From contig OZ220717.1 of NCBI GenBank assembly GCA_965116625.1, positions 248,001-312,000 of the forward strand: DNA of 64,000 nt, written 5' to 3'. A model generated the notes under the pieces. It ran no database searches, was not told where the DNA came from, and was given only the letters and a program-made list of their open reading frames with translations. How positions within the stretch are numbered: the first letter of the stretch is position 1; each line of letters starts with the position of its first letter. A program made the translations under genes and the position numbers. Below, one piece after another: positions 9,010 to 17,357 of this stretch. This DNA is from VXNE01 sp965116625. GTDB taxonomy: Bacteria > Pseudomonadota > Gammaproteobacteria > Pseudomonadales > Azotimanducaceae.

Positions 9010-10947
9010 ATGCCGTGCCCGGCACGACGCCGGCACAACCGGCGGGTTGCGGCCTTCGCTTCAGACAAGGGAGCACGCACGCTGATGCTTGCGCTGACCT
9101 GTGCCATGGCGTTCGCCGCGCCAACAGCCTGGTCGGGTGAGCCGAGTCATGGCCTCTCGTATTTCGGCGATCTCAAGTACCCGGCCGATATAGCGCATTT
9201 CGACTACGCCAATCCGGATGCGCCCAAGGGCGGACGCATCAAGCTACCCAGCATCGGCACCTTCAACAACCTGAACCCGTACGTGGACAAGGGCCTTCTC
9301 GCGCACTACATCAACCCGAGAGGCGGGTCGGCGGGTTCTTTCATCCTCGACCCCCTGATGCGCAAGTGCGAGGACGAGCTGGCGTCCTACTACGCCTGGC
9401 TCGCCGAGAGCGTGGTGGTCGCGGACGACTACAGTAGTGTGACGTACAAGCTGCGCGAGAACGCCTATTGGCACGATGGCCGTCCCGTGACCATCGAAGA
9501 CGTCCTGTGGACCTTCGACATGATCAAGAGCAAGGGATCGCCGATGTGGAGGAGCCTGTACCAGGATATCGTCCGCCTGGAGAGAATCGACGACTTCTCC
9601 TTCACGTTCCACTTCAGCGACACTGCGGAGAAGACGCCACAACTCGTCATCGAGACCGCCACCTTCGCGCCGCTGCCCAGGCACTACTGGGAGACCCGCG
9701 CGTTCGACGAGACCACCCTCGAACCCCCGTTGGGCAACGGCGCGTATCGAATCGGGGCGGTAGATCCCGGCTACAAGGTGGTATTCGAGCGCGTGGAGGA
9801 CTACTGGGGCAGGAACCTCAACTTCGCCTCCGGCCACTTCAACTTCGATGAGGTCGAGATCATGTGGTTCTTCGACAAGCGCGTGATGCTCCAGGCCCTG
9901 CGCGCCGGCGTGTTCGACTACTACTTCGAAGAGAACGAATCCGACTGGGCCACTTCCTACGACTTCGAGGCTTATCGAAGGGGACTGTTCAAGAAAGAGA
10001 CCTACAGGATGGGCTTCGCCTATGGCATGCACTTCGGGGTGGTCCTGAACACCCGCAGGGAACCGCTGGACGATATACGTGTGCGGGAGGCGCTGACGCT
10101 GGCCTACAACTTCGAATGGGCCAACCGCGTCTTCTGGCACGGCGGCATGATCCGCAACAACAGCTTTTTCGTTCGCTCCGGCATGCAGGCGTTCGGACCA
10201 CCTTCCGCCGAAGAGCTTGCGGTGCTCGGACCTTTCCGCGGTCAGGTTGCCGAGAGCGTTTTCTCGGAGCCCATCGAGTTGCCGAAGAACGATCCTTTCG
10301 GCCGCAATCGGGAGACGTTGCTCCGGGCCGGCGCATTGCTCGAGGACGCGGGCTGGGTCGTGAAGGACTTCAGGCGCGTGCACGAGGTCACGGGCGTTCC
10401 ACTCGCGCTTGAGTTCATCGTGACCCGTCACGAGCACCTGCGGATGCTCACACCCTTCGTCGAGAACCTTTCGAGGCTGGGGATAGACGCCTCGCTTCGC
10501 AGGATAGAGAGCAACGCGATGACCAACCGCCTGCGCGAATACGACTTCGACGCGACCATACGCAAGGTCTACACCTACAAGGTGCCGTTTCCCACGCGCA
10601 TGCGCCACGCGTTTACCTCCGCGTATGCGGAAAGGCCCAACATGACGAACTACGCGGGCATACGGAACCCCGTGGTCGACTCCCTGGTGGAGACGATCGC
10701 CAAGGCACGCTCGGAAGACGTGCTGAACACCGCTGGACGCGCGCTCGATCGCGTGTTGCTCCACGGTTTCTACGTGATTCCCGATGGCCATCCGGTCGGG
10801 CGGCACATGGTCTATTGGGACCGGTTCGGTCATCCTCCCCTCGGGGTCCCGCACATGAACTGGCAGGGAATGCCGTATCTCTGGTGGTTCGACGAAGAGA
10901 AGAGCGCCCGGGTAGATGCGGGAATCGCCGCACTGAAGGAGAATTGA
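9010..10947 (+). CDS. YejA-like periplasmic peptide-binding protein (SBP family 5), copy 2
   Basis: About 645 residues, highly similar to the preceding gene over the whole mature chain (HFDYANPDAPKGG, YYAWLAESVVVADDYS, LEPPLGNGAYRIG), so the pair arose by tandem duplication. The frame is open back into SBP1 only because the intervening repeat is open; the true start is probably ATG 9010, just past the repeat, or ATG 9085. Residues before the AP-TAW-SGEPS cleavage region still show the KGA...ALT-CAMA pattern of copy 1, favouring 9010, though the n-region is then unusually long. Divergence between copies may mean different peptide specificities (inference). Confidence 0.88.
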   Translation: MPCPARRRHNRRVAAFASDKGARTLMLALTCAMAFAAPTAWSGEPSHGLSYFGDLKYPADIAHFDYANPDAPKGGRIKLPSIGTFNNLNPYVDKGLLAHYINPRGGSAGSFILDPLMRKCEDELASYYAWLAESVVVADDYSSVTYKLRENAYWHDGRPVTIEDVLWTFDMIKSKGSPMWRSLYQDIVRLERIDDFSFTFHFSDTAEKTPQLVIETATFAPLPRHYWETRAFDETTLEPPLGNGAYRIGAVDPGYKVVFERVEDYWGRNLNFASGHFNFDEVEIMWFFDKRVMLQALRAGVFDYYFEENESDWATSYDFEAYRRGLFKKETYRMGFAYGMHFGVVLNTRREPLDDIRVREALTLAYNFEWANRVFWHGGMIRNNSFFVRSGMQAFGPPSAEELAVLGPFRGQVAESVFSEPIELPKNDPFGRNRETLLRAGALLEDAGWVVKDFRRVHEVTGVPLALEFIVTRHEHLRMLTPFVENLSRLGIDASLRRIESNAMTNRLREYDFDATIRKVYTYKVPFPTRMRHAFTSAYAERPNMTNYAGIRNPVVDSLVETIAKARSEDVLNTAGRALDRVLLHGFYVIPDGHPVGRHMVYWDRFGHPPLGVPHMNWQGMPYLWWFDEEKSARVDAGIAALKEN

Positions 10948-10972
10948 TCTCGCACCTGTTGAGGAAACCACC

Positions 10973-12088
10973 ATGAGAATCACCGATGTTCGCACTGTCG
11001 TCGCACGCGTCCCGGTCGAAAAGCCCACCGCCATCGCCACGCGCCAGCTAAGCGCGCGGGAATACATCCTGGTCTGGGTCGATACCGATACGGGCCACAC
11101 GGGTGTGGGCTACACCTACGCCGGCACGGTCGGCGGCGCGTCAACGTACGAATTCGTGCGGGAGGCGTTCCATCCGCTACTGGTCGGGCAGGATCCGAGG
11201 CTCATCGAACGCCATTGGGTGGCGATGTACCAGGAAGTCCTGCTGGCCGGACGCCGCGGCGCGGCATTGCGGGCGATTTCGGCGGTGGACATCGCGTTGT
11301 GGGATCTCCTGGGCAAGATTGCCGGGCTGCCCCTGTATCAACTGCTCGGCGGCTGGGCCGACGAGGTGCCGGCGTACGCCTCCGGCGGCTACTACCGTCC
11401 CGGTGATCCGCTCGAGAACGTCCGTGACGAAGTCCAGTTCTACAAGGAACTCGGATTCACCGACTTCAAGATCAAGGTGGGGGGCGACGACCTTGACGTC
11501 GATGTCGGCCGGGTACGCGCCGCGCGGGAGACGATCGGCCCCGTCGGCCGCCTCGCGCTCGACGCCAACAACGCCTGGCGCTGGCCCTTCGAGGCCATCG
11601 GGTTCGCACGGGCAGTGGAGGACCACGACATCTGGTGGCTTGAGGAACCGCTCTCCCCCGATGACATCGCTGGTCATGCCGAGATCGCCCGCACGCTCGA
11701 AATGCCGGTGGCAACGGGGGAAATCCACGCTTCCCGGTGGGATTTCCGCGACCTCATCGCGCAGGGCGCGGCCGACATCCTGCAACCCGATGCAGGCGTG
11801 CTGGGCGGCATCGCCGAATACATGAAGGTGGCCCACGCGGCTGCCACCTTCAACCTGCCGGTGGCACCGCACTGGCACGCGAACGTGCACGCCCACCTGG
11901 TGGCGGCGGCGCACAACAGCATCACGGTGGAGTACTTCGCGCTCGAGCAGGACATCTACAACTTCGAGCGCCTGGTGACGCCGGAGACGCGCCTCACGAT
12001 CAGGGACGGCCGCATCCCGCTGCCCCAGGGCGCAGGAATCGGGATCGAACTCGACGAGGCGGCGGTCGACCGCTTGCGCGTGGACTGA
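10973..12088 (+). CDS. Enolase-superfamily (mandelate racemase/muconate lactonizing) enzyme
   Basis: A 371-residue protein; ATG 10973 follows GAGGAAACCACC. It has the N-terminal capping domain and a C-terminal modified TIM barrel. The K-x-K pair is at 166/168 (DFKIKVGG). Metal ligands are Asp198 (LALDANNAW), Glu224 (WWLEEPLS) and Glu250 (ATGEIH). The His/Asp dyad candidates are Asp273 (LQPDAG) and His300 (APHWHAN). This layout is that of acid-sugar dehydratases and racemases that abstract the alpha proton of a carboxylate. It lies 25 bp downstream of the second peptide-binding gene. With the DHRS6-like SDR upstream, sugar-acid breakdown is the simplest reading (inference). Confidence 0.9.
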   Translation: MRITDVRTVVARVPVEKPTAIATRQLSAREYILVWVDTDTGHTGVGYTYAGTVGGASTYEFVREAFHPLLVGQDPRLIERHWVAMYQEVLLAGRRGAALRAISAVDIALWDLLGKIAGLPLYQLLGGWADEVPAYASGGYYRPGDPLENVRDEVQFYKELGFTDFKIKVGGDDLDVDVGRVRAARETIGPVGRLALDANNAWRWPFEAIGFARAVEDHDIWWLEEPLSPDDIAGHAEIARTLEMPVATGEIHASRWDFRDLIAQGAADILQPDAGVLGGIAEYMKVAHAAATFNLPVAPHWHANVHAHLVAAAHNSITVEYFALEQDIYNFERLVTPETRLTIRDGRIPLPQGAGIGIELDEAAVDRLRVD

Positions 12089-12121
12089 CCGGCAGACCGC
12101 CTGGCGGGCAATTGGAGCCGG

Positions 12122-12925
12122 CTACCCTTTACTGACGCCCGACAGACTGTGGCCCCGGGGCTCGCGCCTTCTTCGCGCGACCACGCGGGTGAATCCCAGG
12201 TTCCTGCCGGCGTCCACGCACAGCATCTCGGCGTGCGACCCCTCGCCTTTCCATTCCCCCGATACTGAATCGGAGGTCATCCAGTGTTTCCAGCCGTCGG
12301 GCATCATGTCCGCAAGCTCGACTCGCATCAGACCGCTCCGTTCCCAGTGACGGCGCCACCAGTGGGGACTGTGAAAGCTCGCGAAGTCCCAGTACCAGTG
12401 TGGCTGAAGGTGCTCGGGCGGATCCCCGGAAGCGAACTCCTGCACCAGGCCCGGTACGACAATACCGACCTGACCTTCGGGTTTGACGAACCGGACAAGG
12501 TGGTTGCCGAGGTACAGGTCGTCGGTGCCGAAGTAGTGGTAGGCGTCCATGCTCACGATGGCGTCAAAGAAATCCGCTGCGAAGGGCAGGCTGCGGGCTT
12601 CCGCGTAGATGGGAAACACCCGGTCCTCGAGACCGGCTTCGCGAATGCGCTCCCAGTTGTTGCTGGCCGGCACCCAGAGATCCGTCGCCCACACCTCGAG
12701 GTCGAACTCCTTCGCAAGGAATACGGAGCTGATGGCCGTACCGCAACCGAGGTCCAGGACCCGCATCCCCGGCTTGAGGTCCATGAGTTCGGTCAGGGAC
12801 TCGGTCAGCCACAGGACGTTGGGTCCCATCATGTGCTTGATGGTCCAGTCCACGTCGTATTTCGCCGACCGAGGGAACTCGGCAGGCCTGAATGCCTTCG
12901 CCAACTCCTCCTTCGTGCGGCTCAC
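12122..12925 (-). CDS. Class I SAM-dependent methyltransferase
   Basis: A 267-residue protein starting at GTG 12925, preceded by GGAGG at 9 nt. SAM motif I is RVLDLGCGTAISS (about residues 54-66), followed by an acidic end of strand 2 (WATDLW) and the motif-III-like VKPEGQVGIVVPG. The C-terminus is rich in Trp and His (HSPHWWRRHWERSG), probably shaping the substrate pocket. Substrate unknown; relatives methylate small molecules. It converges with the enolase-superfamily gene, with 33 bp between the stops. Confidence 0.87.
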   Translation of the reverse strand: MSRTKEELAKAFRPAEFPRSAKYDVDWTIKHMMGPNVLWLTESLTELMDLKPGMRVLDLGCGTAISSVFLAKEFDLEVWATDLWVPASNNWERIREAGLEDRVFPIYAEARSLPFAADFFDAIVSMDAYHYFGTDDLYLGNHLVRFVKPEGQVGIVVPGLVQEFASGDPPEHLQPHWYWDFASFHSPHWWRRHWERSGLMRVELADMMPDGWKHWMTSDSVSGEWKGEGSHAEMLCVDAGRNLGFTRVVARRRREPRGHSLSGVSKG

Positions 12926-13031
12926 CGTTTACATCCTCCAGTCGTCGCCTGGCAACACATCTTGAGATTTCCTGCTCCTCCAGCGCGGACAGATGTCACG
13001 TCGTCAATTTCAATTTCCAAAACAGTGTTCC

Positions 13032-13072
13032 AAAAAAAAGCTCCAGCCCCGGCCTCAAGCCGGGGCTGGAGC
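13032..13072 (-). terminator. Rho-independent terminator of the ADC-like gene
   Basis: A perfect 14-bp GC-rich stem, GCTCCAGCCCCGGC (13040-13053) and its complement (13059-13072), closes a CTCAA loop. On the minus strand it is followed by eight T (13032-13039 are A on the plus strand). It lies 20 bp beyond the stop of the minus-strand gene at 13093. Confidence 0.93.
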
Positions 13073-13092
13073 CTCCGTTCAGCGAGTAGTGC

Positions 13093-13989
13093 CTACTTGG
13101 GAGGCGTGCTCTTGACCTTGATCATCCCGCTGGTTCCGCCGCCGAGGCGAATCGAGCGCTGCCAGACGCCAGGCGTCACGCAGTTTTCCGGTATCAGGCC
13201 CGCGTGCCGGTCTTCGGGCCGGAAGTAGGTCTTGATCAGACCGGGTTCCCATTCCGCGAAGTAGGTGTCCGCAGGATTCCTCGGACCGCCCCGACCCTGT
13301 CGGATCAGTTGCATGCCGCCACCCTTGACGTGGAACGAACAGGTATTGCCGCCCTCGGTGCCCCGATCCCTGAGCTGCTGGATCGTGGCATCATCGACGC
13401 TACCCGGGGTGAAGTCCATCGACAGCCTGACCTTGCCTTCGTAGATGATCTCGGACCGGTCGTGTTCCACCGTCATCTCATCGCACACGTACTTGGGCCA
13501 TCCCCAGACGTTGCCTTCCACGGCGGTATAGAAGTTCGGCACCGGCACGCTGATTACCAGCCAGGATTCGATCCCGTCGGGGCACTTGGCCTTGACCATC
13601 ACCCGGCCTTCCATGAAATTGACCGGCCCCCGGTTCATGTCCCAGTAGGAGACCATCACCTCCGGCTTGTCCGGCATCGTCAGCGGCGGGTACATGTACG
13701 ACTCGTAGAGGTCGAGATCGGTAGGCTCAATGACGGTGGTGTGGCCGAATGTGCCTTCTCCCCGCTTCGCCATCTCCTCGGCTTCCTCCACCGTGAGCCT
13801 CTTGCTCGGTGCGCGGGGGAGATCCATGTTGACGATCTCGTCGCGGTCATCGTCGTCGATCCAGCGGGCGACATTCTCGACCAGGATCCGTGCCAGGATC
13901 TCTCGATCCATCTCCGTCTTTATCCCACCCCTTGTCATCTGCTTGCCGCCGGCGTGCTTTTCAGGGGGGTATGTAACGATCTTGCCCAT
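13093..13989 (-). CDS. Acetoacetate-decarboxylase-like (ADC family) protein
   Basis: A 298-residue protein from ATG 13989, 6 nt after GAGGAGG. It shows the ADC fold signatures: MVSYWDMNRGPVNFMEGR near the middle, VPNFYTAVEGNVWGWPKYVCDEM, and the late PRNPADTYFAEWEPG. Classical acetoacetate decarboxylase uses a Schiff-base Lys; the Lys in the WGWPKYV segment is the candidate (inference). The family also includes bile-acid and polyketide-modifying homologues, so the substrate is uncertain. It has its own promoter region and a strong terminator, so it is probably monocistronic. Confidence 0.82.
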   Translation of the reverse strand: MGKIVTYPPEKHAGGKQMTRGGIKTEMDREILARILVENVARWIDDDDRDEIVNMDLPRAPSKRLTVEEAEEMAKRGEGTFGHTTVIEPTDLDLYESYMYPPLTMPDKPEVMVSYWDMNRGPVNFMEGRVMVKAKCPDGIESWLVISVPVPNFYTAVEGNVWGWPKYVCDEMTVEHDRSEIIYEGKVRLSMDFTPGSVDDATIQQLRDRGTEGGNTCSFHVKGGGMQLIRQGRGGPRNPADTYFAEWEPGLIKTYFRPEDRHAGLIPENCVTPGVWQRSIRLGGGTSGMIKVKSTPPK

Positions 13990-14221
13990 GTGGCCTCCTC
14001 AACCCTCAGTTGTATTCAACTGGCTTAACTGTGTCCCGGCACGGTAATCCGTGTCACTCCGACCCAATAGCTTAACCCGAATCTTGCGCAATGGGGGCCG
14101 ACCCGCAGGAATCCGCCCGCTTTGTCCCGAAATTTGACTGCACCAGCCCCGACAAGCACCGGTATTCCAGCCAAATCGGGTACGCTGTTTGACAATCAAG
14201 GCAGTCTGGGGAGACCAAAAC

Positions 14222-15322
14222 ATGTCCGCACCCCTGAAGGTCGGCATGCTGGGCACCCGCGGCATCGCGAGAAACCACATGACGCCCTACCTCACGCATT
14301 CGGACCAGGTGCGAATGACGGCCGTGTGCGACATGGTGGAGCCGCTCGCGCGGGAATACGCGAACGACGCCGGCGTCGAAGACGTCTACACGGATTTCGA
14401 TGACATGCTCCGCAACGCCGACATCGACGCCGTGGACATCTGCACCAATCACGCGGCACACGCCCCATGCACCATCGCCGCGGTGCAGGCCGGCAAGCAT
14501 GTCCTCGTCGAGAAGGCGATGGCGAACACCCTGCAGAGCTGCCGCGACATGGTCGAAGCCGCCGACAAGGCGGGAGTGACACTGATGATCGCCCATCAAC
14601 TGCGGCATTCCCGCGAAGCCAACGCGGTAAAACGGTTCATCGACGAGGGCCACCTCGGAGAGATCCAGGCGGTTCGCACCCACGTGACGATGGGCGGCCC
14701 CAAGCAAGGCTGGATGTGCGATGCCGAGCCGGGCGGGGGCGTCCTGCAGCTCAACTCCATTCACCACATCGACCTGCTGCGCTACTACGTCGGCAACGTG
14801 AAGCGCGTGATGGGTGTCTGCAAGTCCACGCAACCCCACATGGTCAATGGCGCCGAAGACGTGGTCGCCGCCACCCTCGAACTGGAGAACGGTGCGATCG
14901 GCGGGCTGTTCGCAAGCTGGACGACCGAAATGACCCCCGAAAGAGCGGCCTACCTGTTGTTTGGCACCAGGGGCACGGTGCACTCGACTCCACCGTACAA
15001 CCCAAGAAGCCGCGAGTCCCCGACCTCGCACTTCGGCACCATCATGCATGCGCTCAAGAACCCGGACGAGAACCTCGACCGTCGCAACGATACCGATCTG
15101 CAGAAACTGAGACATCCGCCTTTCGACGTCCTCCCAACCAGGGAGGAGGATCAACCGACGGTGAACCTCTTCGTCAACGAGGTCCTGCACTTCGCGGAGT
15201 GCTGCAAAACGGGCAAGGAGCCCAGCAGCAGCGGCCGGGACAATATCGAGTCGATGAAGGTGGTGTTCGCCATCTACGAATCGTCGCGGACCGGCAAGGC
15301 CGTCGACCTGGCCGACCTCTAG
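14222..15322 (+). CDS. Gfo/Idh/MocA family oxidoreductase
   Basis: A 366-residue oxidoreductase from ATG 14222 (after GGGGAGACCAAAAC). Rossmann motif VGMLGTRGIARNH, NAD turn VCDMVEP, and LVEKAMANTL in place of the usual EKP with the catalytic Lys kept. The C-terminal domain has GGGVLQLNSIHHIDLLRYY. It is a close paralogue of the genes at 27540 and 34081: all share MTPYL or MIPYL, THSDQV-type and GNVKRVMG segments and end in SSRTGK-VDLADL. Such multi-copy sets usually handle different sugar-like or cyclitol substrates. An inverted dispersed repeat begins two bases after its stop. Confidence 0.92.
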   Translation: MSAPLKVGMLGTRGIARNHMTPYLTHSDQVRMTAVCDMVEPLAREYANDAGVEDVYTDFDDMLRNADIDAVDICTNHAAHAPCTIAAVQAGKHVLVEKAMANTLQSCRDMVEAADKAGVTLMIAHQLRHSREANAVKRFIDEGHLGEIQAVRTHVTMGGPKQGWMCDAEPGGGVLQLNSIHHIDLLRYYVGNVKRVMGVCKSTQPHMVNGAEDVVAATLELENGAIGGLFASWTTEMTPERAAYLLFGTRGTVHSTPPYNPRSRESPTSHFGTIMHALKNPDENLDRRNDTDLQKLRHPPFDVLPTREEDQPTVNLFVNEVLHFAECCKTGKEPSSSGRDNIESMKVVFAIYESSRTGKAVDLADL

Positions 15323-15323
15323 A

Positions 15324-15422
15324 GCCATGAAACCCGTCAGCCCTTCGGGCGTGCCGTCTTTCACCCCCGCCCAAGCCCACCTACGATGCTTCGCCTTGAT
15401 CGGCACTGCGTGCCGTTCTACG
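15324..15422 (-). repeat. Third copy of the dispersed repeat (inverted, shortened)
   Basis: The reverse complement reads GAACGGCACGCAGTGCCGATC ... GGGCGGGGGTGAAAGACGG ... GACGGGTTTCATGGC, matching the 8751-9005 copies but about 21 bp shorter in the middle. It starts immediately after the stop of the Gfo/Idh gene. The plus strand reads as an open 33-codon frame starting MKPVSPSGVPSF. Confidence 0.88.
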
Positions 15423-15689
15423 GCGTAGTGTCGCATCATTTCCATAATATATTGATTTCAAACAATTAATTGTAGTTTTGTGGCTAGTCCGTCCCACAAC
15501 CTGTCACCTTCCCAAGTCGAGTTTCCGTGGCACCGTCACGTACTTCCCGGTCCCGCCTGCAACACTAAGCGGTCAAGGATCTGCGCGCCCGTTCCGGCCA
15601 ACCGCGCGGCAAGCAAGCCGAATCGTCGCCATCGTCCGGTGCTCTGTCCGTCAACCGGCGCCGCCTTCCGTCCGATCCTCCGTCCGAGA
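15423..15689. other. Intergenic stretch with AT-rich island boundary
   Basis: No gene could be supported. 15436-15480 is strikingly AT-rich (TAATATATTGATTTC, then CAATTAATTG) against a GC-rich background and marks the left border of the accessory region by composition. Confidence 0.5.
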
Positions 15690-15830
15690 TTAACCGGGTC
15701 TGCTACCGGGATCGAAGTCCGCGCAGATGATCGTCGCATGAACACCGACGCGCTTGAACAATCGCCTGACAGGTACTGCGTGCTCGGCGCCGCACACGAA
15801 CAGTACGGGCCACTCGCCCCATCGCCATAG
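15690..15830 (-). pseudogene. C-terminal fragment of a GTSH-motif protein
   Basis: The last ~40 codons (EWPVLFVCGAEHAVPVRRLF, then KRVGVHATIICADFDP) match the C-terminus of the intact gene at 19745-20275 (GWPVLFVCGADHAFAVRELF...). No matching N-terminal part is found upstream, where sequence homologous to DUF3800 proteins takes over, so this is a remnant of a second copy. Confidence 0.7.
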
Positions 15831-16033
15831 TTGATCCCACACCCGCCACCCTTGATTCGCAAGACGTCCCGGGCCGCTCAGACCGGCGGCGCCGGGAAAC
15901 GCGATCCGGCGACCCCGCGGGTGCCCGTTCCCGAAGGACCCCTGCACCTTTGCGCCCACTGCAGCCGATTCCACATCAACGCGCCCGTCGCCGAGTTCCG
16001 TCTTGGTCGCAGCACCGCCGTCGCTGTTCCGTT

Positions 16034-16481
16034 TCAGCCTTGGCGGATACCGCTTCTGACCTGAACGACGGCCAGCCGATCCTCGAAGTAGCGTCGGAAC
16101 ACCTCGTTCTCCGGCCACACGTCCGGCTCCGTCCAGAACGCACCCAGGCGCCCCACCAGAGCGGCGATCCAGTCGGCGGCCTGCACCGTCTGGTAGCGGT
16201 GGCTCTCGAGGTGGAAGGGCGGCTCGATCAGCCGCCGCCGCGTGTCGGCTCGGATGCTCGTCGAAAGCCAGCAGGAATCGCGCCGCCGGGTCGCAGTCCT
16301 CGCGGCAGAAGAGCAGCTCGCATTTGCGCTGGAAGAACCACGTGCCGAACGCGCGCACCTCCTCCGCGGGCACCAGGAAGCCCGCGAAGCCGAACACGGG
16401 ACTATCGTTGTGCCGGGGATCGCCGCGGGAGACGTACGGGACGACGTGACCGAACTCGTCGAGGTAGGCGATGTGGATCAT
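16034..16481 (-). pseudogene. DUF3800 protein, frameshifted and internally deleted
   Basis: From ATG 16481 the frame reads IHIAYLDEFGHVVPYVSR, then HNDSPVFGFAGFLVPAEEVR, the classic N-terminus of DUF3800 proteins (acidic YLDEFG active-site region). After FFQRKCELLF it jumps to a short DCDPAARFLLAFDEHP segment, indicating loss of roughly 100 residues. A frameshift near 16227 moves the C-terminal signature to another frame: TRRRLIEPPFHLESHRYQTV, then ADWIAALVGR, ending RYFEDRL and a TGA at 16034. DUF3800 proteins are RNase H-like and often defence- or mobile-element-linked. As read here the gene is dead. Confidence 0.8.
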
Positions 16482-16632
16482 CCCCAGATACGCGAAAGCC
16501 CGCACCTGGATGCGGGCCTCGGAATGGGCGCATGGCTTGCGCCGCGCGTCTCGATGGGAACTATGCACCGGCCCGTCGGCCGCCTCAACCGCTCCGCAAC
16601 GGACCGTCCGCTCCCCCGGCGGGATCGGACGA

Positions 16633-16648
16633 CCCTCCCAAGGGAGGG
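16633..16648. terminator. Short GC hairpin after the 43-residue membrane gene
   Basis: CCCTCCC-AA-GGGAGGG, 14 bp beyond the stop of the minus-strand tiny gene. It lacks a T-run, so it may only stabilise the transcript end or be one of the island's many hairpins. Confidence 0.4.
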
Positions 16649-16662
16649 CCGCCCAAGCGGCT

Positions 16663-16794
16663 TTACAGGAACGCCAGGGCCATCCCCAGCGACACCAGGG
16701 CGCTGACCGCGACGAGGGCGCCGACTTTCGCCAGCACCCACCACCAGCGGTCTATGCGCAGTCCTCCTCCGAGGGTTTCCTTGGTTTCCCACAT
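16663..16794 (-). CDS. Tiny single-span membrane protein (43 aa)
   Basis: ATG 16794 has GGAGG 8 nt upstream. The frame encodes 43 residues: a short N-terminus, RIDRWWWVLAK at 13-23, then a hydrophobic stretch (GALVAVSALVSLGMALAFL) to the stop at 16663. The R-x-(D/E)-R-aromatic pattern falls at the same positions as in the 45-residue protein at 17358-17495 (RMERTWWMVLK), so the two look related. It is 12 bp downstream of another tiny membrane gene. Function unknown; holin-, toxin- or anchor-like roles are possible but unsupported. Confidence 0.6.
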   Translation of the reverse strand: MWETKETLGGGLRIDRWWWVLAKVGALVAVSALVSLGMALAFL

Positions 16795-16806
16795 GGTCAC
16801 ACCTCC

Positions 16807-17013
16807 TCAAAAGAACAGCCCGATGGTTTTGAACATCACGATCGTCGCGTTGAAACCGATCACGATGGCCACCGCGACCTTAACGGTCTCGTAGGCCATC
16901 CGCAAACGCATTTCATTGAGCTGACGCTCCGCGATTCCCGTCTCCGCCCAGAGCTTCTTGAACTCCAGGGACGCCCTTCGGCTTTGTCTCCTCCGCCGTC
17001 CGGTCCTACTCAT
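16807..17013 (-). CDS. Small membrane protein (68 aa), unknown function
   Basis: ATG 17013 has GGAGA 8 nt upstream; a longer in-frame start at 17067 is less well supported. The first ~20 residues are very basic (MSRTGRRRRQSRRAS). Residues 21-43 form an amphipathic helix (LEFKKLWAETGIAERQLNEM) and the rest one membrane span (KVAVAIVIGFNATIVMFKTI). Orientation by the positive-inside rule would keep the N-terminus in the cytoplasm. It lies between two tiny Trp-rich membrane genes on the same strand, downstream of an integrase. Confidence 0.6.
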   Translation of the reverse strand: MSRTGRRRRQSRRASLEFKKLWAETGIAERQLNEMRLRMAYETVKVAVAIVIGFNATIVMFKTIGLFF

Positions 17014-17042
17014 GCGGTTGTCTCCAATGGACTCCCACACAC

Positions 17043-17177
17043 GGGGACCGGCCTCCGCAAGGGACAACGGTCCCCTGCGGGAGTGGGCGGTCTCCCGCCC
17101 GGTCTTTCAACGCCGGCTTGCGCCGGCACCTTCACTCAACGCCGCCCCTCCCGGGGCGGCAACGCCGGACAAGCCGG
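17043..17177. repeat. Array of five GC hairpins
   Basis: Five successive stem-loops in 135 bp: GGGGACCG/CGGTCCCC (17043-17075), GCGGGAG/CTCCCGC (17077-17098), GCCGGC-TTGC-GCCGGC (17112-17127), GCCGCCCC-TCCC-GGGGCGGC (17141-17160) and GCCGGACAAGCCGGC near 17164. Three of them are introduced by CAACGCCG. The rest of 17014-17357 holds no recognisable gene. Confidence 0.6.
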
Positions 17178-17357
17178 CAATCGAGTGCGCCGACCCTACC
17201 ACGGCGACCGGCCATGCCACCACCACGTGGAACTTATCTATTTGATAAACATCGATTTATCGCGCCCCGCCGTTTTCCGGCCCAGTCGGTCGATGCAGGT
17301 CGCCTGCCGCCTCGCTTCCGACAAGCGCGGCCTTCCCGCTCGGCGGGGCTGCAACCG

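Noticed and set aside
8490..9107. Minus-strand frame with two internal copies of a 40-residue peptide
   Set aside because: It is produced by the tandem repeat read on the opposite strand across two real genes; kept only as a coding possibility of the repeat.
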